Assembly (NCBI GenBank): GCA_935421135.1 | Contig: OW285189.1 | Span: 24,120,298-24,184,297 of the forward strand | DNA: 64,000 nucleotides | Direction of reading: 5' to 3' | Source: Bugulina stolonifera | Taxonomy: Eukaryota > Bryozoa > Gymnolaemata > Cheilostomatida > Bugulidae | Shown here: piece by piece, positions 14,401 to 25,307 of the stretch | Layout: every line of letters starts with the position of its first letter | How positions within the stretch are numbered: the stretch's first letter is position 1 | Position numbers and translations under genes: made by a program | Notes under the pieces: model-generated | Database searches by the model: none | The model's input: the letters and a program-made list of their open reading frames with translations, nothing else | Told to the model about the DNA's origin: nothing

Positions 14401-17400
14401 AATATTGGTGTACTCTAGGACTGTAAAAAATCAAAGAAAATGATGTTTTTATGATGCGAAGAATTTCTCTTTTTGAGCAGTCAGAGACTTGCTTCATATC
14501 CATGAAAATACCAGACCCTGACTGGGGTTTGAACCCGGGACCTCTACGGCACCTAATCGCCTAGCACAGTGAACAGAACATGCTACCATTAAACCAGTTC
14601 AGCAACCCTAAAAAAGGAATACAACACTAGACAGCCCTATTATGAGCGTACCTTGTAGTCATCACAATTAGCCGAACCTGTTGCTGCCATACCATAAGCC
14701 AGAAATCGGAAATAGTTCTACTTGTAGGACCTTGGCAAGCAATATATGCTCTGTTGTGTTTGTATCCATTCACATGGCTAGCATTGATGTAGTCAGAGCC
14801 GGAGTTATTCTTTAGCTTTACCCTTGTAGAATCATAGGCTAGAACATCAGTGTACCTGTTCTTGTTGCTGTTCTTTTTATTCCTGCATACAAATGACTAA
14901 ACATAAGAAAAGTTGACTATTTGTTAGTAAAATCATCTGTGATCATAAATTTCTCTGTACTTGACACCATCTAGTATACTTAGCATAACCAAAAGAGGGG
15001 AGAGTTTTGAGTAGCAGATTTGGGCCAAACCACAAAACACAATTTTGATCTGTTATTCTATGACGTTAAGATCGGTGCAGCGACGTCGTATACACAACAG
15101 TTTGCAATCACCAACATGATGAATTCGAAAATATTTGTAAAAGTTAAAACATGTAATATTTGATGTTCTACCTTGCAGTATCAAACTTGCTAGCAAATGG
15201 CTCGTTAGTTAAGTAGAAGTATTGAGACTGAATGCCAGATGATTTGTACATCTTCACTAAATCTAAGAGCTTTATTGGGTCCATCAGGTTAGGTGTACAT
15301 GGAGAGAAAACAGACGCATATAGATCACCAGCTTCTACGTCCACAGATAGAGATACCTCAGATTCAGTCTCAAAACCAATCGAGTCGTTATAGCTAAAAA
15401 GTAAACGCATTAGGTCATAGTCTTACAACTAGTTGTCACTCAAACAATATGTATATAAATAAACCTGGAAACTTTCATTGGTGTCTACTCAAAGACTTTG
15501 CGATTATTAAATGTATGATAAACACCCTAAGAACAATATATTTTAGAGCGCAAAATATCACAGACATTGGAAACAATGAATAATCTTCAGGTAACTACAA
15601 TGTACCATACTACTTTATAACACCAAATACTAACTGGCAAACTGGCTTGGCAAATAGCCAGTCTTAATGAACACCACTTGTAGAACATGTGAACCACTCT
15701 CAGTATTTGAAAAACATAAATATAACTGGAATAATCAAACGGCCAGTACATTACGCACATATATTCATCTAAGCAATATAATAATAATTATGTAAAAGTA
15801 TTATAATAATATCTATGTGCAAATTTACCTTCGTAAAAAGTCTGTAAATGAGTATTTCCTCTCGTTCGGCTTCACGGCTAAAGAGTTTTGATCTGCTTGC
15901 TCAACGTCATCATTTTGATGCTGCACAACTGATAACCTCCTTGGACTTTGTATCTTTCCGCTCAAATCTAGTGTTTTTTCTGCTGAGGCAATTGAATCTT
16001 TAGGGGTATCTATTAATGACGGTCTTGCACTTGGTAATGCATCATCATTTGGTAAGTTTACTTCCGGGATAGATGGTTTCCTGATTCTTGCTTTACTCGA
16101 CGCTCTCCGAACAGGGGGATTCACTGTACTTTTACTAGCTGTGGTTCTACTCTTTTTCAAAGAAACTGAAGTACTACTCCTACATACGGGCTCATTGGAA
16201 AGGGGTTTAAATTTCTTAAGAACTTTTGATGATAACATGGTTTGAGTACCAAAAACCTTTTTTCTAGGAGATATTTTATTTAGCCCATGATAAACTTTGT
16301 AGCTGATGAAGCGCGCAGGAATGCGCTGTTTACTAGGGTTGGCATCAACTTGTTTTCCTGCTTGTTTAAAATCTGCTTCGACTACATTTGTGCCAGTGTT
16401 AAATCCATTGAATGATAGCTTCGTTTGAGCTTCAGCATGACCTTTTAACACGAGATTATTGGAACTATAATAGCTCTCTAAGCCTTTGTAAGCTAAAGTT
16501 CTTGGAAACATATGACTAGGAATTGGTAACGATGAAGCTGCAACAACTGGATTCTCAGGAAGTTGGAAGTCTGGCTCTACAACATTGGTGCCGACAGTGT
16601 ACCCAAACAAAGTAAGTTTTTCTCCTGACAAGTCATCGTCTTCCTCTTCGTCAGTTGATTCCTCGGATGTTTCTGAACTTTCCTCCGTTGGGGGCACTTC
16701 AGAATTTTCCCCAATTAAGCGGAACTGATTAACATTGTGTTTCGTTTCATCCATTATAATTCCGAGAGATTGCCTAACCATTGACGTTTTGTCTTTAAGA
16801 ATTTCACCAGCAGTGGAAATACCTGAAGAAACTTGGGATTTAATAGCGGCTGATGATTTCATAAGTTTGCCTTTGATCTCTGATGATGATGAAGCGATCT
16901 TTCCTTTGAGGTCAGATGATTTTAAAGCAAATTTCTCCTTCAGTCCGGACGATGTCGACGCTAGCTTTTCTTTGAAGGCGGATGATGGCATAAACCTACC
17001 TTTTATATTGGGCAGCGTGAAAGGCATATGACTGTTGTTTTGAGGAGACAAAGACCCCTCTGACTGATTATCATTAGTGACATTTTGCTGTGAGTGGCAA
17101 TGCATAGACTTAAATGCATTATTGTAAGTTGTCAAAGGAAGCAGTGAACACGGATCATCTTCAAGGCCCTTGCCCTTATTTGTTGTAGGACTATAGCCGC
17201 CGACAGCGTCTATATGAGTAAGTGTTGTTGGCTCTGTACCAACTGATGTGGCACCAACCTTTTTATCGTCAAAATCCCAATTAGAAAGTGATGAGGAACA
17301 ACTGCAGAAGTCGGATTGTTTCCTCTCTCCATTGAAGGGTTTTGGATTCTTGCTTACAGCTTCCTCTTCTCCGGAAGGATCAAAGTCAGCACCTTCTTGC

Positions 17401-17450
17401 TCTACACCATACTCTAGAGCAGTACCTAGGCTCCACCTATCACGATTCAT
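8497..17450 (-). CDS. PTPN9-like (MEG2-type) protein tyrosine phosphatase with long disordered N-terminus
   Basis: Classical Cys-based tyrosine phosphatase that removes phosphate from phosphotyrosine. Exons in gene order: 17450-15829, 15393-15172, 14882-14652, 14238-14085, 13891-13745, 8769-8497; the joined frame is 882 codons plus stop. The catalytic domain shows the pTyr-loop NKNRYTDV, then [31 protein letters not shown], the WPD loop WPDYGVPSS, the P-loop [10 protein letters not shown] and the Q-loop QTAEQY, so all catalytic residues are present. [22 protein letters not shown] and LIDFL are closest to PTPN9 as remembered. The first exon encodes 540 Ser/Lys-rich, probably disordered residues with KSS and KGK repeats (about residues 155-210) and two copies of a [13 protein letters not shown] motif. 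No Sec14/CRAL-TRIO lipid-binding domain is seen. An in-frame TGA lies just upstream of the chosen ATG. The last intron (about 5 kb) holds CPEB on the other strand. The assignment to PTPN9 rather than another class rests on memory of the family. Confidence 0.9.
9276..13334 (+). CDS. CPEB1: CPEB1-like cytoplasmic polyadenylation element binding protein
   Basis: RNA-binding protein that recognises U-rich CPE elements in 3'UTRs and controls poly(A) length and translation. Exons: 9276-9287 (tentative, MKCM), 9414-9552, 9637-9720, 9869-10041, 10133-10359, 10491-10608, 10725-10815, 11107-11229, 11318-11431, 11557-11688, 11810-11937, 12039-12243, 12578-12672, 12791-12883, 13179-13334 (TGA); 629 codons in frame. 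RRM1 starts at [14 protein letters not shown] and ends before VQVIPW. RRM2 holds [25 protein letters not shown] and [15 protein letters not shown]. The CPEB-specific ZZ zinc domain follows, with [25 protein letters not shown] and a final His. The N-terminal half is poorly conserved, with a short Pro-Ala-Pro-Val repeat. The first exon is the least certain part; an ATG at 9432 is the alternative start. The whole gene lies in an intron of the phosphatase on the other strand. Confidence 0.93.
12921..13018 (+). repeat. Three-copy repeat in CPEB intron
   Basis: Three imperfect copies of a block with CAGTCATGTGACCGGCTGTT, located in the intron between 12883 and 13179. Non-coding. Confidence 0.75.
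13868..13987 (-). repeat. Direct duplication spanning a phosphatase 3' splice site
   Basis: A segment of about 60 bp is present twice in tandem (about 13868-13927 and 13928-13987). It includes the start of the WPD-loop exon (TGKYRII) and its acceptor GTTTTAG. The proximal copy (acceptor before 13891) gives the open exon. Reading from the distal copy reaches an in-frame stop after about 20 codons. Confidence 0.85.
14445..14605 (-). mobile_element. tRNA-derived SINE, copy 1
   Basis: On the minus strand a tRNA-like A box (TGGTTTAATGGTAGCA) is followed about 50 nt later by a B box (GGGTTCAAACCCC). The body then continues to a head segment with TGAGCAGTCAGAGACTTGC on the plus strand. It lies in a phosphatase intron. 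Related copies are at about 30070, 35930 and 41480. It is not a functional tRNA, because no acceptor stem or anticodon arm closes. Confidence 0.7.
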
Positions 17451-17974
17451 TACATTTCATTTAATCTACATTTAGCTATTTACTAACAACTAAATGAGAA
17501 AAGTTGGATATTACTTAAAATATATAAATTAGTAATCACTATTGTTGACTAAAACTATTTATAAAATTCCATTACTCATTAGTGAGGACTATTGTTTACA
17601 GTTTAACAAGTATTGATTAATATATTAATATAATATGAAAGTATTCAACAAGGTGTCCTACAAAACAGTGGCAGTTTTTGTCAATATTAATATTATGATT
17701 AATACACACTGCAAATCAACATGAAACTATAAACATAATAATATTATCTTGTTCAAAACATGGGAGTCCAGTTATGGTTCCTTTATTCTATCAAACTCTT
17801 CATCCTCGTACATTGTAGCCGGCCTCCTCCCACTTCAATAAAAATGTTAATTCAATTCAATTCAATTCAATGTTACTCACTAAATTGCTACAGCTACATG
17901 GTTGCATAGCTATACATATACATTACTTGTGGAGATTAAACTGTGAAAGTGGGTCAGTCAAGCTTATATTGTAG

Positions 17975-18133
17975 GATGAATAATAAGACGAGAGGCATTT
18001 TTTGTATTTTTATTGACTCTTAATATTTCGATGTATCCATACGTCATCATCAGAGGAATGATGTATGGATATGCATTGAAAATATTAAGAGTCGATAAAA
18101 ATATAAAAAATACGTCTCGTCTTATTATTCATC
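17975..18133. mobile_element. Foldback/MITE-like inverted repeat
   Basis: Long inverted repeat: the left arm begins GATGAATAATAAGACGAGA and the right arm ends TCTCGTCTTATTATTCATC, with matching inner blocks (GACTCTTAATATTT / AAATATTAAGAGTC and ATCCATAC / GTATGGAT). The arms are about 70 bp around a short centre. No coding capacity. A clear target-site duplication was not established. Confidence 0.75.
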
Positions 18134-20279
18134 ATTAAGATACTCGCTCATACTGTAGGTCATGCATTATTATATACACATGACATCCAACACATACTAT
18201 TACAGGGCGTATATTATGTATCTAAACACATAACCAACACGCACACATACACACATACACACATACATGTATATATTATTATATGCATTAAAATGTGTAT
18301 CTACACACACATGCACAAGTACACACCATGTGGACACATACACAATAGCCTATAACATAGAGAGTGTATCTACTAACCTACGGTAACTGCCATGGAAAGT
18401 TCTATCGCATTGCTACTGTCATGGGATCACATTTACAACTAACATAGCCGTGGTTCAGCTGGCATCACTACTGCCAACCCGTTGTAGGTAGCGCTAGGGA
18501 GTAGCTACTAAGATACTGTGAGACACACTCACCCTTTAAGACAAGCCCAATTTTGTAAATTTTTGACAGATTCAGAAATTGTAGTACAACTCTTATACAA
18601 TTTTGGGTAGGCCTACATACATGTATTTCTCACTAAATTCCATCAGTAAAATATTGACCTGAGATCAAATTAAAATGCAGGAAAACTAGCAAAGGTTGCT
18701 GCAATAAAATGCAGCCATGCCTCGCCCTTGCCATATCTACTATTCAGCCAAATCTCGCCCTTGCTATATACATGTACCTTATTGCACAGACAGTCATTCC
18801 TCAGTTGTATTGGGTCAGTTTAGCAAACCTCCTGTTTATAACAAATGGACAGACAACCTCTGTTTTAGGAAAAATACACACCAATCATGTGATGGCCATA
18901 CTGTATGCACTAAGCATAGTGTCATTATATCCATGGCACTCATAAGATATTGACCACAATTAGAAGTTGTTCTCTCCTAAATTGGGAGAGGGCAACTTCA
19001 AACCATGACTAATAGCTCTATTGTATTACTGCTACTGGGGCAGCCAGGTCATGTACTTACCCTGACTTTGCACTACAAGTCAGGTAGTACCATCTCTCAC
19101 TTCCTATGGCAGACATTGGACTAATCCTATATAGTAGTGGCCGTCTGCAATGGGTACACCTACCCCTTGTATGTTATGTAGAACGAGTATTTATGCTAAC
19201 AGGTTAATTGTACTGTTACAAATAGGCCTACATGTATCTGACAAATAGAGTCTTGTCTATATCAGCTTTACTCCAACTAATTACAAGAATCAGGGGCATG
19301 AAGGCTAAGGATATACTATGTAGTTATCAAATATCTGTTTACCAACAGCTAGTTACGAACAATCACACATCCCTCTTCTCCTAACCTATTGGGGATATTG
19401 CTGAAAGCACAACTGATGAATTGCTAGGTGCCAGAAGTAAGTCCAATCGAATTTGTATATGCTATAACTATTTTTGATGACTTTCATGATATTAACAGCG
19501 CTGTTAGCACTTATATCGACAAAAATGTGGATACAAGTTAAACATTCTTTTGTGCATTTCAAGGTTTAATTCAGTCAAAAGAGACCGAGACAGCAATGAC
19601 TATGCACTAGAATAACATTGGATAAAGGAATTACTCTGTGTTGATATTTATATTCAGAAATCTAACTCTAAAACAACAACACCAAGAGGGCTCTTATATG
19701 AACCTGCTAATTGACAACAAATAATTTCAGGTTCACATGTTAATGCCAATTTACCAAATGATTGAAAGCATTGTGTGCTATTATGGATGAATATTAACAA
19801 ATAATAGCCCTTCTTTACCTTAGCAATGTAAAGGGCACTCTCATAATAGCTATGAAATAATTGGTTGAACTTAGAAATATAATAAAACAAAAGGCTGGTA
19901 AATATTTCAGCAAATTGAGAGCATAATGATCCTCTGTATAGTATAGTAATGAATGAATAAACAGTAGTTAGTCAATGGTTAGTGATGAGGCATAGTAACG
20001 AGGTGTGGAACTGTCAACAACACCTGACAGACTAAAGGTACCTTAACTTACCTACTAGTCTTCTATCTACACTCTGCTTCCAACAAGTAAGTTAGAACTA
20101 TGTACGGTACATAAATTATTATGTTGTTTTATGTTAATGTGGTATACATGTAGTAACCAACTCTTCTATATTATACACTGCATGTTGTTTTTTGAGTTCA
20201 AGACATGCTTGTAATAATTTTATATCCTCTGAAAGAAAACCAAGACATCAGATTTAACGGTAATATAGTATTACAACTG

Positions 20280-21345
20280 ATTACAAATACAAGTAGTTAC
20301 ATTATATTATGTATTACAAATACAAGTAGTTACATTATATTATGTATTACAAATACAAGTAGTTACATTATATTATGTATTACAAATACAAGTAGTTACA
20401 ATATATTATGTATTACAAATACAAGTAGTTACAATATATTATGTATTACAAATACAAGTAGTTACATTATATAATATTATGTATTACAAATACAAGTAGT
20501 TACATTATATTATGTATTACAAATACAAGTAGTTACATTATAGTATGTATTACAAATACAAGTAGTTACAATATATTATGTATTACAAATACAAGTAGTT
20601 ACAATATATTATGTATTACAAATACAAGTAGTTACATTATATTATGTATTACAAATACAAGTAGTTACAATATATTATGTATTACAAATACAAGTAGTTA
20701 CAATATATTATGTATTACAAATACAAGTAGTTACAATATATTATGTATTACAAATACAAGTAGTTACAATATATTATGTATTACAAATACAAGTAGTTAC
20801 AATATATTATGTATTACAAATACAAGTAGTTACAATATAGTATGTATTACAAATACAAGTAGTTACAATATAGTATGTATTACAAATACAAGTAGTTACA
20901 ATATAGTATGTATTACAAATACAAGTAGTTACAATATATTATGTATTACAAATACAAGTAGTTACAATATATTATGTATTACAAATACAAGTAGTTACAA
21001 TATAGTATGTATTACAAATACAAGTAGTTACAATATATTATGTATTACAAATACAAGTAGTTACAATATAGTATGTATTACAAATACAAGTAGTTACAAT
21101 ATATTATGTATTACAAATACAAGTAGTTACAATATATTATGTATTACAAATACAAGTAGTTACAATATATTATGTATTACAAATACAAGTAGTTACAATA
21201 TAGTATGTATTACAAATACAAGTAGTTACAATATATTATGTATTACAAATACAAGTAGTTACAATATAGTATGTATTACAAATACAAGTAGTTACAATAT
21301 ATTATGTATTACAAATACAAGTAGTTACAATATAGTATGTATTAC
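20280..21345. repeat. 33-bp satellite array
   Basis: About 32 head-to-tail copies of a 33-bp unit containing ATTACAAATACAAGTAGTT followed by ACAATATATTATGT. The copies differ mainly at two positions: ACATTAT versus ACAATAT, and TATT versus TAGT. ACATTAT copies cluster at the left end and TAGT copies towards the right, which suggests local homogenisation. Because 33 is a multiple of three the frame can stay open; this is not a gene. Confidence 0.95.
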
Positions 21346-21754
21346 AACTAGTTATACAATCATGTATTTCCAACCGTGACCTCATTGCAACTGTTTATGC
21401 TCTCAGGTTTGAAAACATTTAACTAAAACCATATTGAATTAAGTTCATAAATTACTTAAAACTTAATAGTGAGAATTGATGATTTTATTGACTTTTCAGG
21501 AGCAATAAACTCATGGTTTATATAAAAGTAAATTAATTGCTATTGCTATGGTACTAGTATTTGATTAAGTTATTGTAGGAGCCAGAATGAAATCCATTCT
21601 GTATTATTTGTGTAAGACACAACATCCGTCAGCATTGCCGATTCTCACCTACTGTATACTACAGAGCAATGAACAAAACATACTTTAGTGTTTCACTATA
21701 ATATATGTTGATAGAATAGAATTCCATTTCCAATATTTTAGACCGAAGAGAGAT

Positions 21755-22873
21755 ATGGCGGGAGGATCACCTCAAACAGGAAGCTCTAAGGAACTAACAG
21801 CTATAATAGTAAATCTGAAGGAGGCAAGAATATTAGATAAATCAGTGCAGACGTTATCTCTTGAAGAGTCATACGCCTCCAAGCTGCTTGATCTCAACAG
21901 CAAGATGGTCAAATTTAACTACAGAAGGTTAAAAAATAATGTTAATAAAATTCGCACAAATCTAAAGGCCGAGGACATAAGTGCAATGAGAAGTTTAGAA
22001 CTTGAAGGAAGATTTAAAGCCGAGCATCCAAGAATATGCAGCAGTAGCAGTGCGACTAAGATTGCTGCAGCTCACCGTCGCCTCAACTTAAACGCATATA
22101 GAAGGGTGCAAAGTGCAATGCCAAGAATACAGCAAAGAAAACAAGAGTCATTGACCGACGAGGCTGACGAAGTAGACGCTGATACATCAGCTAATCCAAA
22201 GAAAACATGCCAAGAGCCAACATTCTCCTGTTCCCAGCGCAAGCCCAGACCCAAGACAACTGTGCTTTCAGGACACAGTGAGCCTGAGCTGAAGGAGCAG
22301 ACGCCCCGCCCTAAAAGTACACTGCTAGTCTTGGAAAAAATTACCCGAGCACAAAAGGCAAACAAGATTCATGCACCACAGGTGTCTTACAGCTGTCACG
22401 ATGAGAAACCTGAAGGTGAAGATGCAAAGGGAAACAAGAGTGTATTGGATGCATTCGGTCAGAATCCATACGAGGAAAGGAGACAAAAGCTTCTTCAAAT
22501 GGAAAGTCGGACATTTCTAGATCTGAGAAAAAAGAAACAGGGCTTTGTTGATGAAGTGGAAGAGTTCATAGCTAAGAATCCTTGTTCTGTGTCGACGGAA
22601 CCAGCAATGACACAAGAAATTATCAACTCAATAGACAGCATGACAGCTCGACCAGGTAGGCTGCGCTCTTCTAGTGGAGTGAAAGCGAGGCTGCGTGATC
22701 GCACATTACTAAACAAGTTTTCAGAGATTAGAAAGACTCGCTATTTGAGAATAGACGAGTCACTGATTGAATATAGTACTAACACACTTGCCCAAGAGTA
22801 CATGAGAAAGACTGTGCAGTGGCGTAACTACAACAATAACGCTATGTCATTCCATGACTCTGCCATGCTTTAA
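21755..22873 (+). CDS. Uncharacterised intronless protein, 372 aa
   Basis: Single open frame from ATG to TAA with no need for introns. The protein is basic and largely hydrophilic, with no membrane segment or signal peptide. A Lys/Arg-rich helical N-terminus (NYRRLKNNVNKIRTNLK) is followed by a Ser/Pro/Lys-rich, probably disordered middle, then a charged helical stretch (EERRQKLLQMESRTFLDL, about residues 240-275) and a basic C-terminal region ending QEYMRKTVQWRNYNN. I recognise no family. A possible acceptor (ATATTTTAG) 14 nt upstream of the ATG suggests a spliced 5'UTR. Length, codon-like composition and absence of internal repeats argue for a real gene; an expressed retrocopy is the alternative. 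Neighbours give no functional hint. Confidence 0.7.
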   Translation: MAGGSPQTGSSKELTAIIVNLKEARILDKSVQTLSLEESYASKLLDLNSKMVKFNYRRLKNNVNKIRTNLKAEDISAMRSLELEGRFKAEHPRICSSSSATKIAAAHRRLNLNAYRRVQSAMPRIQQRKQESLTDEADEVDADTSANPKKTCQEPTFSCSQRKPRPKTTVLSGHSEPELKEQTPRPKSTLLVLEKITRAQKANKIHAPQVSYSCHDEKPEGEDAKGNKSVLDAFGQNPYEERRQKLLQMESRTFLDLRKKKQGFVDEVEEFIAKNPCSVSTEPAMTQEIINSIDSMTARPGRLRSSSGVKARLRDRTLLNKFSEIRKTRYLRIDESLIEYSTNTLAQEYMRKTVQWRNYNNNAMSFHDSAML

Positions 22874-25307
22874 TATTAGCACACGCCTGTGATAATATAT
22901 ACGTGCATGTACCTAATTGTATATTTACATGAATGAGTTTATTAACAGAGTGAGGAAATACAATTTACTAATATGAATAACAACGTACACTTGATGGGTT
23001 CAACTAACACTATGTACTACGTATGGATGTGTTGTTGTGTAACTATTAGCTTTCCATCATGTATCAATATGAGTATTTGAGCTTGGTAAAAAATTATAAA
23101 TTTCGCAAAATATTCTGCCTCCAAAATAAAAACGCCAGTATTTAATTGAATCGCGGGTGTGGAGTGCAGTACTGTCTGTATAATTTCTCGTAAAAAATAG
23201 TAATACTACTGAACAACATGCATAATCATTGTGTGTGGGATTTGGTTAAACTCGGCAAGCCATCTAACATATTTATATATGCCTAGCAGGATATAGTAAA
23301 ATATGGGTACGTTTATTTAAAACTTGAGACTGAAAAAAGATTGTGGAAAAGTCCAAAGTACATATTTCTATATGGGACACCCCCAATTAAATTTCCAACA
23401 GCCTTCTGTAATCTTTGCACAATTAGAAACCTATAATTCTCCACTATAGTGTTGAAATGGCTTTCACAATGCATAACAAATATTCACAGAAATGAAAATA
23501 AGTCTAAACTGACCATTAGAGTATAACAAAGGGAAAGTTTTAAAGGCTTTATTGGATCTATACCTTAGCTTGCTACATATCCTTGAAATCAGCAAATTTT
23601 GATGCACATAAAATTTACATAGTAAATAATATTTAGGTTCATTCCTTGTTTGGATATAGTGCAGTATGTGACATTTTGTGAGAGGAAATGAGGTATCCAG
23701 TCTTAAATGAACATAACATATTATATCAGGAGTGAGAGTTTGACACAGTTTGTCCAATTGCTGTTGAGTGTTTCACGGAGTGACTAATGAACAGATGTGA
23801 ACAACTAGATTGGTGAGTAACTATGTCTATATAATACTATAATACAAAGTAATTAAATGCTGTAATACTTGTGTGCATTGTAATTAAAAACAAAAATGTA
23901 CATTACGTACACAGCAGCAACACTTAGCAGAATCAGCTAAATACTGTCTGACCAAAGTAAATCGGGAAATAGTATATTATAGTTTCAGTTTGTTAGTTTC
24001 AAAACAAGCTATTTATTATAATATGTACTGTGGTGGATGTTTACTTTCTCCAGTCAATTCTAACTATCCCTTAATTTCATAATGTCACAGGCCCATCAAG
24101 TTTCATAACATTAGCACATGATTGTAAGAATTGAGGCACCCAATTAAAATTCAGATCAAATCCAACACCATGAATAAGAAGTACTATTATAATAACAAGA
24201 TAGAAAAAAAACTTTCACTACACTTGAATGCTTTTATAATACTTGAATTATAAAAATAATATAGTTTTGTAAGAATTTCAATTTTCCTACAGTAGTGTAA
24301 ATGTAAAGTAATTTCTGCTATTGTTTTGACTGGTTATTAAGGAACACATATTATCATGTTTATGAACTGTAGCCAATGAGTACCACCCATCCATGAACTG
24401 TAGCCAATGAGTACCACCCATCCATGAACTGTAGCCAATGAGTACCATCCATCCATGAACTGTAGCCAATGAGTACCATCCATCCATGAACTGTAGCCAA
24501 TGAGTACCATCCACATAATTATTGGTGACTGAGCCATCTCAGTTACAACATTAGTTTGGAAACAATAGAAAGTACATGTACATGGTGCAGTAAAAATGTT
24601 GCTGAGGAAGAGGAGAAAACTCCAAAATAATTTATTTTAAATATTTTGAGATAGAAATGTTATTGAGGAAAGAGAAGACAACTATTGGCGGTTCTAATGC
24701 AGATGCCTTTTTTGCCTTTAGCTTCTGTACTATGTACTTATGTCCTAATGAAATATACTATTGCTGTGAAGATATAATGAGACTCCTCTATGAAGATGAA
24801 ATTACTTGACCAGTAGTGTAAGATCTCAACCTGCTGACAGAAACTATGCTTATGTACTTTAGCAGACGAGAGGCAGGAAGACAGGTTAAGTAAACATATA
24901 GATATCAGTCTAGTAAACAAAGCTATCTTTACTGAGGACATTTACGAAAGAGAATACTATACAGTGAGTCTCATGAGAAAGGGGAAGAGACACCAAAGAA
25001 CCACAGAGGACTTGTTCATCCCTGCCAGATACAAAATGGTTACTTAAACTTTGAACTACTCCCATTTACTAACATGACATTGCATAGTATTTTGTTATCT
25101 ATGGTAAATGATTTATTTTTATATAATTTTAGTCTTAAATTCACAAGTAAAATAATTTTCAGTTGAGTCACAATAAAGATAAATGATAATATATTAGCTT
25201 CATTTAGAAAATGGAAAAATATGCTTTGCATTGTTTTGGCAGATTCCCCATTATAAGTACTCTGTCATTACATTTATTGCCTCTAATGTAGTACACTGGA
25301 ATTATGT
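22874..25307. other. Intergenic region
   Basis: AT-rich, with no exon recognised on either strand. It contains one 31-bp minisatellite (24361-24512). It lies between the intronless gene and the tentative 3' end of the microexon gene, so it may include 3'UTR sequence of both. Confidence 0.5.
24361..24512. repeat. 31-bp minisatellite, five copies
   Basis: Five nearly identical copies of a 31-bp unit with CATGAACTGTAGCCAATGAG followed by TACCACCCATC or TACCATCCATC. The open frames on the minus strand rich in Gly-Trp-Tyr are repeat artefacts. Confidence 0.9.

Larger units (their letters stand above)
17451..21754. other. Intergenic stretch upstream of the phosphatase gene
   Basis: No exon with homology or coding character was recognised. 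It contains a short TTCAA pentamer run (17847-17872), a foldback (17975-18133), CA-rich simple sequence near 18240-18310 and the 33-bp satellite array (20280-21345). The promoter of the divergently transcribed phosphatase presumably lies just above 17450, but no clear motif was seen. Confidence 0.6.

Noticed and set aside
14517..14605. tRNA gene
   Set aside because: A and B boxes are present but the cloverleaf does not close and the sequence is repeated with changes at three other loci, so it is a tRNA-derived SINE.
16735..17475. Plus-strand frames opposite the phosphatase first exon
   Set aside because: Shadow frames of the long minus-strand exon, with no homology of their own.
20280..21345. 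CRISPR-like array
   Set aside because: Units are contiguous with no unique spacers, in a eukaryotic genome; it is a satellite.
24960..25045. Short minus-strand frame with a hydrophobic peptide after a CAG site, as a last exon of the microexon gene
   Set aside because: Weak acceptor and no similarity; the exon at 25367-25308 fits the phase and has a better acceptor, although that one is itself tentative.
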